Assembly: GCA_027946555.1 (NCBI GenBank)
Contig: JAPEVC010000196.1
Location: 1-64,000, forward strand
Direction: 5' to 3'
Length of the DNA: 64,000 nucleotides
DNA from: Gnomoniopsis sp. IMI 355080
Lineage: Eukaryota; Ascomycota; Sordariomycetes; Diaporthales; Gnomoniaceae
Position 1 is the stretch's first letter. Each line of letters opens with the position of its first letter. The notes under the pieces are model-generated. The model searched no databases. It was not told where the DNA came from and was given only the letters and a program-made list of their open reading frames with translations. Both the position numbers and the translations under genes were made by a program. Positions 1 through 11,590 of this stretch are shown in pieces.

Positions 1-3000
1 GGGGTGGGCAGCTTTGATCTGGTAAGAGGTCTGAATGTTTTCCGGGTCGCGATATTAACTGTCGAAGTTCTCACAGAGATCGCAGGTGAAGTGGAGGGTC
101 ACGACAAGGTTCCCAAACTGTGTGGATGTCAGATGAGGTGTTCATCCTGGCACAAAGTTTCGATATTCGTCGGGTCGACCCGAACTGACGATGCCGGGCT
201 TCCTTGAAATGACAGGCTTCATGAAAACCTACTCCACGGCAGAAAGCGGCGGCGGGTCGCCAATCAATCTGACTCAAGAGGCAAGGAATCGCCTACCTAC
301 CTACTTACTATTACTGCGGAAGCATCATTCTTCCTGACCGCTCACAAGAGCAAGTGCCACCCTCGGATAGAAGCGAGCGGGGACGGGAGAATGTTCTCTC
401 GGCCGGGAGAAGGTCGCCTCTCCATCGTGTCCAGGCTCCAGGCTTCAGGCTTGAGGCTCCAGGCTCCAGCCTCTAGGCTCTAGGCTCTGACTCCGGACAC
501 TAGATATCATAGTAGGCTCTAGCCTCTATCTTATACTCCCTAGATCCTGGACTCTTGAGAGCCCAGCAATTCGGCTCGTCTCTCGGTTCACAGACAATTT
601 CTCAATTTTTACCTATCTTGGTGTTGTATCCTACGCAAGGTCAGGGCCAGAGTATGCACCACTCTGCCAATGTTACACTGTTGCACTGACGATCTACCGT
701 CGGTCGATCGCCGGGATATGCATGATCAGATCGACCTGGCGCGGTGGACCAGTGATTTCTACTATGCACTCTCGCGGATGAAGCAAAGGAAGCACACATT
801 CTTTGATGCCCAAGCCAAAGCCACGTGCTGGCCAAGGGCCAAGCGCGCCTATCTAAACCAGTCACGCGGCACTTGGGACCTAGGCATGCTGTGACGGATG
901 GCGCATCGGCGCGAGTCGGCGTGAACAACTCTCGCTCTCGCTCTGTGCTGGGCAAACTCTGTCTTGAGTCTGACAGGAGGAGGACCCCTATTTACACAAC
1001 GTGCCAGCAGCTCATTTCCACACCTTGGAAATCCATCTGCCTGCTTTCACACACAGACCCTGCAACCCCTGCCTCGTCCACTTCTGATCCACTTTCCATT
1101 CAACGCACTGCACCCCGCGATCCACTCTCCAGAGACCCACCGGATCCTTTGTGCGTCTTTCGCTCACTTCGGTCTTTGGGCCTCCGGACTTTTCGGCTGT
1201 CCTCAGTGGGGCCCTTGGACTATCACAATGAGGCCTCTGGCTTCTCAGCTTGGTCCGGCTTGGTCAACTTGCTACATAGGTAGTAACATGATCACGCCGA
1301 GCTGAATGCACAAATCCTACCACCAATCCAGTCCTACACGCTAGGCGCCATAAACACAGCTTGGAAATACAGAGAAAACCAGGTAGGCAGCGCATCCGCA
1401 CATGCATGTGTTGGAAGTAGAGCCAAGTCGATCCAAAACTCAACGCTTAACACCCTATTCGATGGCTGCGGCGGGAGGCGCTTGTGCATCTATTCGTTGG
1501 CGATGTCAAAATGATAAAAGCCAACGCCGCGCGGTGAAGGGTTATCAACGCCGTGGCGGCTTTCAAACCTTGCTAATGCCAAAAGGACATTATAGGTACC
1601 CTGGTTGCCTGCTGTCAGGTACTTTCGTCAACCCAGCTCCTTGGCCTCGGGCTCGTGATGATCGGCCTTGCCCCCTGGGGTATCTTGCCCTTAGCTTACA
1701 CCGAACTGGCGAACCACATGGCTGTTTTAAGCTTTGACACACGATCCCGTTGCGAGATAATCGAAGCCATGCCCAGAGCCCTGGGACGCTTGATCGGGTG
1801 CGCACGTTTTCGTGCCTGAGCGGGTGCGACGCTAGACTTTTGATGATGATATTCGAGGCACGTGGCTGTTCGAACACTTCGCAATCTCTTTCGGGCCCAA
1901 ATCGAGCGGGAGACGAACATCTCGGGATGACACATCTTGCGAGTCACCGGTTCGCTTTGCATGAGTGGAAGATGCCCAGCCACTATCTTTCGACCACGAT
2001 GTTGCGTCCATAGAGAAAGTATATCGGGTACAGTGGAAAACGGCGAGAGCTCCCACACACGCCGTCTCCGACTCATCCGTCGGCAGCATCACATGCTTCT
2101 CATGATTCTGTCAAGGTCTTTACACCGCTGGGATGAAACTTCTCCATGGTCCAGCTTGATCGCACACTAATGCCGCTCATTTCGCATACGAGGTCGTTTC
2201 TGTCCTTGGGTCCCGATTGTCTTGCGTGTATAGAGTATCAGGTAGCTGAAAGGTGCTGGAGGTCCGGTACCGAGCCCCTGGACACCAACATGCTGACCCC
2301 GGACTTGGGACCTCCATTGGCCGTGAAGTCCCCTCCGAGCCATTGTGGCGCTGCGGAGGCCATCAGGTCAAGCGGGCCTATGTCGAGGTATGTAGCCTCT
2401 TGCGAACGAGATTCGACGAGGTTTTGTACGCTATGGGTACGGCGCGCCACTGGGTGGCGGCCCAGAATCAAGGTCCGGACCAAGCCAGGTGGATACATAC
2501 ATTCTGGAGCATTGCGTCGAAGTTTTAGAGACCGCTCAACCGAGGCTGGGTGAGCGGATCTGCCATCCATTATTGATCAGCTTGGCGTCTAGCAGCCGAG
2601 CTGGAGTTGACAAAATCCACAAAGTATCGATCTATTTGACGTCTGACCGCTCGCCTGTTGTCGGATGCTGCGTTGCAAGACTAGCCCGTTCTGACTGACG
2701 AGGTGGAGACGAACGATCGCGCTCCGAGATCCTGCTTCAATAAGCGTCTGAGGACTGCATAATGCACCTCGAAATTATTCCGATTTTCACGGAGTTGTGG
2801 CAGCCATGGACAACGTGGTCTCGCATCGGACGCAGAGCCCATTTCGAGTCGAAGTGGAGATATGCTGACACGGGCTGTAAGACTGACAGGAGTCAGAAGC
2901 CCGACAGTGGAGCTTCCGTCCCATGTTTCCACGAGGCTGTCTCGGGTGCGTGGATTGATAAAGACTGCTGCCTGGCACGTGATGCCAAGGGAAATGTCGA

Positions 3001-3990
3001 CGACAGCAGTTGTGATGAAAGTAGATTTCGTAAATTGATGTCCTGCTGTGGTCACTCGTCCATCTGCCCTTGTATGCTGCTGAGTGAGGTAAATCCTGTT
3101 GGTAATCCCCTGGAATATGGGCTGCTATGGGTTGGGGTTCTTCAACCCTTTTGCCGAAACTCAAGTTAAAGACAAGATGCTGTCAATAGTCACTATCAAA
3201 ATTAACAGAGGCTCCTTTTATTGTTTCTACACGTCAGCTCGGGCTCTCATCTTGTGGCGGCGAAAAGGGTTGCCGATAGCTAGACCGTTCGGAAAAACTC
3301 TCTCATCAGATATGACAACAAAAGAAACCTTGCTCGGCACCCCATCGACTTGCAACAACGCAGGACTACTGAGTACGCGGATTGCTATGGTGCATGCTGT
3401 CAAGCAAATTCTAGATAGCGTTGCTATAATCAACTGCACTCATACTCCGGCTGAATGTATTCGCACTTGCTCCACAGATAGATACCCATCGCTACAATCG
3501 TTCGCCAGCAGAGACGCCGAATATCCTTTTGTGACGTGTCTATAGTATTTACCTGCTCCAATTGGGTTTGCTGTAGGAAGCAAATGGCCTTGAAGAGAGT
3601 TCTGATAGCGGGATTGACAAGTCTACAGTCTTTCATGAATCCATAAGGGGGGGGGCTTCGTTATGTCATATGATCTACCTATTTCGGGAGTCAATACCAG
3701 AACAGATGTATCAAGAGCAGAACATGATGTCCACGACAGCACCAAGCCACGGCCAGTCTGACCTTTCAACGACGCCATGATATTACATAGTGTTCCGACG
3801 TGGAACGCAAAACAGACACATAGCCCGTCACTGATATTACCTCCGCCATTCGTCAACCTTTTGCGGCAGTCTTGTCATATCGGCGCACTCACGCAATAGA
3901 CCCAAGACCACGACCAAATTAGTGCACGCTTTTGCAGAAGCAAGACAAAGGAAAATACACCACCTCCATGTCCCAATTCAGGTCCTCCCG
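1..3990. other. Gene-poor stretch, no supportable gene
   Basis: I see no reading frame here that I can assign to a protein family. The open frames are short (under about 155 codons), overlap on both strands and lack recognisable domains. Frames around 2250-3170 are locally open on both strands (for example the minus frame over 2681-3055) and could be a decayed gene, but I could not identify a family. A heptamer minisatellite lies at 431-486. The right end is the 3' flank of the NDR kinase gene. Confidence 0.6.
431..486. repeat. Tandem 7-bp minisatellite, 8 units
   Basis: Eight consecutive heptamers with consensus CCAGGCT. They are CCAGGCT (three times), TCAGGCT, TGAGGCT, CCAGCCT and CTAGGCT (twice), running without gaps. 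The flanks (to about 530) carry further loose AGGCTCT/AGCCTCT words. The array lies in non-coding DNA. Confidence 0.85.
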
Positions 3991-5673
3991 TCAGCGAAAG
4001 TTTGTCTCAAACCTCTTAAACGTATACCCAATAAAAGGCAGCGTCATTTCCGGCGTCTCGTGCTGCTCAGGTGCCGCTTGCAGAGCTCCCGCATTGGGAT
4101 CATCGATATCCATTGCATCTCTGGCCTGCTGCTCTAGATCCTCGGTCGGGAAGTACGTCGTGTCAATGTCGGACGTCAGTCGCGGCTCAAAGGGCGCACG
4201 GAAACGCCGTAAATTGTCAAAGTCGACGCCCGCGAAAAACGGGTGTTGCTTGATCTCGCTGGCGCCGGAGCGGCCTAGGCGAGACTCGGTGTTGCAGACG
4301 AGGCTGGAGGCTTTGTGAGATGCTTTGGGTGTCAAACGGTTGGGGGACGGGCACGTACCTCCGTATTAGATGCTCTGAGTAAGAGCTGACTTGGACGTCG
4401 TCGGGAAAATAGAGACATGTGGAGTAGTTGACGATCTTACGATAGACGTCTTGCCTGTTGTCGGCGCAGAAGGGTGGCCATCCAACGAGACATTCAAACA
4501 TGATGGTGCCAAGGGACCACTGTCATTGCATGCTGTCAGTGACTCGATCCTACGTTAGAAGAAACGGGCAAGCAGCAACATACCCAGTCACAGTCAAACG
4601 AATACCCCTGACCCGTTAGGATCTCAGGGGCAATATAATCTGGTGTGCCAACCGCTGAATATGCCATGAGCCGCCTCGACTTCCTCCACTCATTGATTTG
4701 CGCCCGGTTGCTGACCGTCAAACTGATCTGATCAATATTGACAGAATAGCGATTTAGATTTTGTGAGTTGCGTGAGGGCACATCATTACCGCCGTTCAGC
4801 AGTTGATGGTAGTAGTTGTTGTCGTGCAACCGTCGGAAGCCGGTCGAAAGGCCAAAATCTGTCAATTTTACGTGCCCGCCCCTATCCAGTAGAATGTTGT
4901 CCGGCTTGATGTCCCTGATAGACTGTCAGCCCGCTTGGATGAAAAGAAAAGGGGGGGGGGTATGGGTGTCTGCCAACCTGTGGATGAACTCGAGCTTATG
5001 GACCGCCTCGATGGCCATAATAATCTCGGCAATGTAAAATCTTGTGATGTCCTCGCTGAAAATGTCGTATTTGATTAACATCGTCATGAGATCGCCACCC
5101 GGCAGGAACTCCATCAGCATGTATAGGAACTTCCTATCCTGAAACGTCGTGAAAAGCTTCACCACCCAAGGACTATCGGATTCGGCCAAGATATCTCGTT
5201 CGGCTCGAACTCTGGCGACCTGATCTCCTGCTACCATCTGTGTCTTGACTAGTGACTTGAGGGCGTAGATCTTCCTGTCGGTCTTCTTCCGGACCAGCTT
5301 CACCTCACCAAAGGCGCCCTTTCCAATCAATTTAATGGTCTCGTAGTCATCGGCCTTGTTCCGTGTCCTCAAGAAGCGAAGATATTTGGCCTCCTGCGTT
5401 CCTGTGGAGGTCCATAATGCCTCTTGATTTGTCCTAGGGTCTCTAAGACGATGGTCCAGTTCACTCTGCCTATGCTACATTTCAATGACTGGTATCCCAA
5501 CATCAGCGATCACTGTTGGGTTCTCACCTCACATTACGCTCGCGGGCTCTCTTGACGCTGTCTTTGAAGAAGTCGGCAGCTAGTTGGGAGCATTTCGTCC
5601 TATTTTGGCGAGCCCTTGGCCCATATCGATCCGGATTGCGCTCGGGCGCCTGGGCGAAGGTGTCAAGTGACAT
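3991..5673 (-). CDS. NDR-family Ser/Thr kinase (COT-1/Orb6/Cbk1 type)
   Basis: AGC-group NDR/LATS kinase, the family that works with a MOB co-activator in hyphal polarity and branching. Five exons: 5673-5528, 5469-4978, 4914-4584, 4519-4359 and 4303-3991. They sum to 1443 nt, or 480 aa. The N-terminal MOB-binding helix region (about residues 25-60) is followed by the glycine loop GKGAFGEV (98-105) and catalytic Lys120. Next come HRDIKPDN, a DFG within LTDFGLS, the NDR-specific basic insert, the activation-loop serine in [13 protein letters not shown], and a C-terminal hydrophobic motif FIGYTFKRF holding the regulatory Thr. All catalytic residues are present. The start ATG at 5673 follows an in-frame stop, so the protein lacks the long N-terminal extension of Neurospora COT-1. 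It is also divergent at otherwise conserved sites (for example VAGDQVARV). The intron at 4977 uses a weak GTTGGC donor. It may be the sole orthologue or a second NDR paralogue. Confidence 0.9.
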
Positions 5674-5813
5674 TTAGACTGCCACAGGAATGAGGTGCAA
5701 ATGGCACGGCCTACAGTCGAGTGGATGCAAAGAGTTGCGAGAATAAGCAAATGGGTGCGTGTGACGAGGGCGGGGAGCAAGACGGCCTCAGGCAAGCAAC
5801 GACTCGGAAACTT

Positions 5814-5817
<4 letters not shown>

Positions 5818-5845
<28 letters not shown>
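5818..5845. repeat. (TG)14 microsatellite
   Basis: Uninterrupted TG dinucleotides (28 bp). The tract lies about 145 bp upstream of the NDR kinase start codon, in its probable promoter or 5' leader. Confidence 0.95.
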
Positions 5846-6606
5846 CTTTCAACGCACGCCAAGATGGATGATGAGCAGCGTACAAATGTGAAATTCAAAG
5901 TATGAGATCGCCCACAGGCGCTTGTTTCTAGCTTTCAGCCGCCCGTGATATTGGTCTCGGCACAGAAGGGGCTTTGGCTCATCGTTCACGTCGCGGTTTG
6001 GAATCAGGGCGCCAGACGCGAATCACGGGAGCCGCAGCGCTTGTGTGGCAGCAACCTGAGACAGGCGCGCGAGAGGTTCATGCTTTAAGCAGCGCGTGGC
6101 AGTATAGGATTTGAGCTTCCGGGATGGCGTCCCGGGTGTTTGGGGTTCTACGGGTCGGGAGCGTGATCATCTTCCGGGCGATGGACAGGCCGAAAGTCCT
6201 GGATGCGGAGCACCATACATGTGGTGGGTGGTAGGGAGAGTTGGAGACGATGAACCATCTGATAAGTTGGTTGGGATCAGTGCGATATGTCTTCCGACTC
6301 GACTGGTCGAGATATCACACGGTCTGCTCCTCGACCGTTCAGCTCTTGTCTTAGTTACGCTGGTCCTATAAGCGGGCTGGACCGTGTGGTTGTCGCAACG
6401 GGGATCAGAAGGGTCCCACCATCACTATGTCTTGGAGCAATATTAGGGCGCACCTGTATTTATCCACGACTTTTTGCTGCGGCTGCATTGTGCCTTGAAT
6501 AATTGTTCCTGTATTTTGAGCCTCGAGATGCAATTCTATCCGAGTATTGCTAGTATCAGGGTCTCTCCAAGCTCGATGCAGGGAGTTGTCGATAGCAACA
6601 AGATAA

Positions 6607-6620
6607 AGTAGGTACCTACT
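6607..6620. repeat. 14-bp perfect palindrome AGTAGGTACCTACT
   Basis: Perfectly self-complementary 14-mer in intergenic DNA. Related TACCTAAG/AAGTAGTTACCTAG words follow within 40 bp. It belongs to the recurrent TAGGTACCTA family noted in the findings. Confidence 0.85.
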
Positions 6621-7364
6621 CACACTGCCCACCTAAGTAGTTACCTAGATATGGTACATGCATGGGGAAGGTCCAGGGGTCCTCTTGCCTGCCCGCCTGC
6701 CTAGCAGGCCTAGCAGCCCTGGTCACCACTTCACTTGCAGGGCATTGCGTGTGCAACTTCACCGACCCTACCCTGCCCGCCTGCCAGCAAGTCCAGACTC
6801 CCGCCGCTTTCCAAGCGGCCCAGGTTGCTTGGACCGAGCACAAGCCAACAACAGCTTGCCTAATCTACACCACAACGCCAATGCGAGCTGACATGAACAT
6901 GGCATTGCAAGTTGTTTGACTGTGCATCTCCAGAATTGCACATTGCTTTTATTATCTACCTTGGTGAACCACTATTTGACACACACACTCACGCACTTTG
7001 TCCATGAGAACACGGAACTGTCCAGCTGCTGAGCTGTTTCCGGAGCATCCCCGTTCAAGATACCCCTCTGGCCCACCTGCTTCGAGCCGTTGCCCGAAGC
7101 CAGTGCCCAGATCGATACCCTCCAAACCCCTGTGAATGACGGCATTCCGGACTCAACCGTCCTCTCAGCACAGACCTCTACGAACTCCAGACATCTCCAG
7201 ACTTCAAGCTTTCCACTTGCTGGTCTTTGACAAAACTCTATTCAGCATTCCGGAATTCAGAAGCCAGCTTCAACCTCCCCCCCTAGAGGCCTGGCCTAGT
7301 CCAACGACCAACCACTGACGCCATCGTCACGATCACCACCACCCTCCCCCTCTGACTCCTAGCC

Positions 7365-9951
7365 TTGGCCTATTTCGCCGCCATCAGAGCGGTCACGTTC
7401 CATCGGGAGATAGAGCCTCCCGTACGAGACGCCGTGGCGGAACGAAATCGCCTGTCGGCCTCACCCCCCAGAGATCCCCAGCTCACCTTCGACCACCCAT
7501 CCATCTCGCAACCCCCTCTATCGTCTTCAAGCACCGACTTCTCTGCCCAACCACTGCCCCCTGCGAGTGCTGCTCAGCAGCAGCACCGACAACGCCAGCG
7601 TCACGATCTATTCAACGAAAACGAGCCCACCCTGTCGAATTCGGTTCCAGGTCCACCGACCGCGAGACGAAGACCATCCGTGAACAACCCGACCACCCTC
7701 CCGCGCCAGGTGCTTGGGCGGAGGACGCGGTCCAATTCCGACGGCAACGAAGAGACCCAACCCCCTCAAGAACTGTCGGCCTTGGCTGTCACCAGTTCCC
7801 TCACTGAATCGCGGGGTCCTAAACGTAGGCGCAGAGGCAGCATGTCCGCCGACGGAGATGGAGAGGCAAGTTCAAATGGAATATCTAGGGGGCCAGCTGG
7901 GCCCTCGAGGACACAACAACGGACTTTCCAAGGACCTGCCACTAATGGAACACACAAGGCCCCTACTGCGGCCATGAATGGCTCGTCGCGACAGAATGGA
8001 AAGCAGCAATCCCACCCCGCCGTTCCGACCACTTCCTATTTTGGACACGATCGAGAGGAGGTCACCCGTATATTGATTCAGGCGTTGTCAGATCTGGGAC
8101 ATCGCGCCGCCGCCGAGAGCGTTAGCAGAGACAGCGGATATGAGCTGGAGTCCCCCACAGTTGCTGCCTTCCGTTCTGCAGTCATAAACGGGTCTTGGGA
8201 TGAAGCAGAAAAACTCCTTTTTGGTACTACAGAATCCGACGGACACACTGGACTACAGCTGGTTGAAGGCGCCGATCCAGATATCATGAGGTTCCGCATA
8301 CGTCAGCAGAAATTCTTGGAGCTACTCGAGCATAGAGATCTACGGCAGGCTCTCTCAGTTCTGCGCACCGAGTTGACCCCTCTAAATCAAGATCCTCAGC
8401 AGCTGAACTTCCTATCTACTCTGCTCATGTGTCAGTCTGCAGATGACATCAAGACTAAAGCACACTGGGATGGCGCAGAGGGACAGTCCAGACATCACCT
8501 GCTTGCTGAGCTATCCAGTAAGTGAACCTCTGATTCATTGTATGCCGTCCATATTGGGATCGTCTTGCTAAACCTGTATCAGGATTCGTTTCTCCATCTG
8601 CTATGCTTCCTGAGCATCGTCTGGCAGACCTCTTCCAACAAATCAAGGAGAGGCAGCTAGATACCTGCAAGTGGCACACGGACCCGGCCGGGCCTTCATT
8701 GTATTTAGATCATGTATGCGATCCAGCTTTCTTCCCGAACAAGGTATTACACGAACTGGAGCAACCCGGAGAAGTATGGCAAATACGTTTCTCCAATGAT
8801 GGCAAATACTTGGCGAGTTGCGGTGCGGACAAGCACGTGTTCATATGGGACATGGGCACCTTCAACCTTGTATTCAAGCTGGGACATGAGCTAAGGGAGC
8901 AAAGAGGTGATGAGCCGATGGACGATGGCGTGGGAAATGTCTCCTGGAGTCCAGACGACACCAAGCTGGTTGCTTGCGAGAGGGACAAGTGTGCCACAAT
9001 ATGGGATCTCAAGGTCAGCCGTTCATACATCTCTTTACCCCCCCTTCCCCCTCACACCAACCCGCAGGTACTGACGATAATATACAGACTGGCACCGTGA
9101 TCCAGCGGACCAAGAGGCTAGTTGAACCGGTCAGCAGTTGTGTTTGGGCTCCTGACGGCGATTCTTTTATCTTGGGTAGTTTTGACAAGGCTCATGCTCT
9201 CACCACATGGAGCGCTACGGGCGACGAGCTTTTCACATGGACGAAAAAATTCCGAGTTGAAGACCTGACTTTGTCTCCCGACGGCCGATGGTTAGTAGCG
9301 ATGGATGATCAGCAACACATCCACGTCTTCGACTATCATACCAGGGAGCTGAGGTATGATCTGGAGCTATCATGTCGCGGGACGTCAATACGCATCTCGG
9401 CCGATTCCAAGTACCTTCTCGTCAACAAGAAAGATGCCGTAGCCCAGCTCATCAACATCGCCACCACAGATACAGTACAAAAGTATAAGGGTCACGTTCC
9501 TGGCGAGTTCACGATTAGGAGCGACCTCGGAGGCGCGAATGAGCAATTCGTTATTAGTGGTTCCGAAGGTAAGAAACAGCGTCTGACCTTATATTGAACG
9601 CTCTATCTAACCGTAATTGACAGACGGATCCGTCCTGATCTGGCACATGCCCAGCGCTCGTCTGGTGGAGAAGCTGGACGCGCACCGGCCGCGGTGCAAC
9701 GCAGTAGCTTGGAGCCCGACTGATCCATGCCTCTGGGCATCCTGTGGTGATGATGCTAGGATCATATTGTGAGCATTTCCCCTCCCATTTATTCGGTCTT
9801 CTTGTCTCTGCTCCATACCAGGTTCGATACTCAATTATTCGCGTCCTGACTAACCCGCACTTATAGATGGTCAAATAAAGATCGTCGACAGCGTCTTTCA
9901 TCCACCACCGGGCCAACACGTCGAGCTCCACGGCAAAGCAGCCATGATTAA
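7365..9951 (+). CDS. gid7: WDR26/Gid7-like LisH-CTLH-WD40 protein (start unresolved)
   Basis: Probable scaffold subunit of the GID/CTLH ubiquitin ligase, which targets gluconeogenic enzymes for degradation. A Ser/Pro/Gln-rich disordered N-terminus is followed by a LisH-like helix (REEVTRILIQALSDLGHRAA) and a CTLH region (AFRSAVINGSWDEAEKLL). A WD40 propeller follows (VWQIRFSNDGKYLASCGADK, VSWSPDDTKLVACERDK, VLIWHMPSARLVEKLDAH, AVAWSPTDPCLWASCGDD). Introns lie near 8520-8581, 9013-9087, 9569-9623 and 9769-9867. The last exon reads WSNKDRRQR and ends at the TAA at 9949. The frame is open from 7356 but has no ATG until 7841. Either translation starts there or an upstream exon supplies the ATG. 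One in-frame possibility is ATG 7003 with a GTGAAT donor at 7132 and an acceptor at 7387, which is only a suggestion. The family call is confident; the start is not. Confidence 0.85.
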
Positions 9952-11590
9952 GCGCCGCCTTATACGTTCCAGTCAAAACTAAGCACGCCATTCCCATTTG
10001 CAACAATTCGAGGTCTAATGACGACTTCTGCCTCCGCGAAGAGCCTCAGAAGGCATCCGCTGAAGGGGTGCGTACACGACGCATGATACACGCATTCAAG
10101 CTTTCTGCCAGGGGATGACATACTCCCTCAGACTGTCTTGTCATGGTCAAGAGACAATCATCATAGTTTATCATCGACCAAAGGCAGCTTTGACAGGCGG
10201 CTCAAATACAGTAGCAAGCGGCGGGGTTCAATAGGGCATTGTGAGCATTAGGGTCTAATAGAAGCTCCCTGTGACGACGTCACCCTTTCCAGTCTCTACG
10301 CACTCTACCCCTGAAACTGATGGCAATTATTTGATTTGCCATGTTTTGGCGTTAGAAAGACGGAGAGGTGTGACATATATAGAAGTCCGGATTTGGGAGC
10401 TGAAGATTGTTTGCCCTTTGAATAAGTCAATCAACGGCTTTTTTCAAATTTCAACTACATCATCGTACAAGTGGATAGTTGGGTAGTGGGATGAGGCAGC
10501 CCTGCAGAGGTTTGACGGTGGTTCAGCATCGATCATTTGGTCCGGCACATACATCGGAGGAAGGGAGGTGACGAGAGAGTGGGGGCAGGTAAGCGAGTGT
10601 CGGAATGACCCCCAGCAAGCATATTTGCTGCGAGGTGGAGCAAGTAGCATCCATCAGCTTCTGGAAATCCCCAGATCAACATGATTAATCTTGTTACCGC
10701 AAAAAAATAAGAAAGGGAAACATAGCGTAGAAGTGAAATCACATGTTGCTGGAGTTCCTGATATTTCATGCCTTGTTTGCAGCTTATCTGGCCGTTTCTT
10801 GGGACGCCTTTTGCGCCTGGCGACCATGAGGATGTGGGACGGAGGTTTAAAGACTTGGCGTTTTGGTCGAAGACCCAGTTTATAGCGGCCCGAGCATTGG
10901 CCACGATTGGCATCCGCGCTAAGATGCATGCCCAACAACCGGCAGGCTAGGCTGCTAGCTGAGGCAGCCCCCATAGGCGTATCGTGGCATGTACGTCAAC
11001 CTTTTGTTGCTTGTGACTTGACTTTCCATGATTTGATCTTCGACAACAGCTTCCCGACACCACGCCTCTATCACAAGGGACCTGCGACAGAGCTGTGTTC
11101 CGCTCTGTATTCCAGCGACATCCTCTTCCCAACACCAAATATCATCTCTGCATCTGAACAACCGACACGCGAGCATACAACAAACCCTCCTCATCCCTTG
11201 CGATACCGCTTTGCGACACTGCGACGACCACTTTCCACTTGCCTTGTGAGCCAAGACTCAATCTTCGTCGTTGTCCGCTCTGGAATCTGCCATCAGGATT
11301 GTGAAGTACATAGCTAACATCATCAACAAGCAGGCACCTTGAAGCATTGCAAGTCCTGGAGTATCATTGTCAGGACCGATTCTACCAACCTTCGATTTCC
11401 ATCAAGTCTGACTTAGAACTTCGGCTCAGAGCACATCTTGCGAATTCACACAACATCACCAAGAGTCCTACAAGCAGCGTTTTTACAGTAGCGGAAGCAA
11501 CTGGTCAGAAGAAACTGTGTACGACTTCAAGAACAGGGAAACTTGCAGCCTTCCCAAAATAGCCCGAGTGACTGAGGACCACCACCCAAC
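9952..11590. other. Intergenic region and vps1 5' leader
   Basis: No coding frame I can support. The left part is the 3' flank of the Gid7-like gene. The right part, roughly from 11000, is pyrimidine-rich with CA-rich tracts, as expected of a fungal promoter and leader for the dynamin gene. Confidence 0.6.

Larger units (their letters stand above)
5674..7364. other. Intergenic region between divergent genes
   Basis: Non-coding stretch separating the divergently oriented NDR kinase (-) and Gid7-like (+) genes. It presumably holds both promoters. It contains the TG microsatellite at 5818-5845 and a TAGGTACCTA palindrome at 6607-6620. An upstream exon of the Gid7-like gene may lie near 7003-7131. 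Confidence 0.6.
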
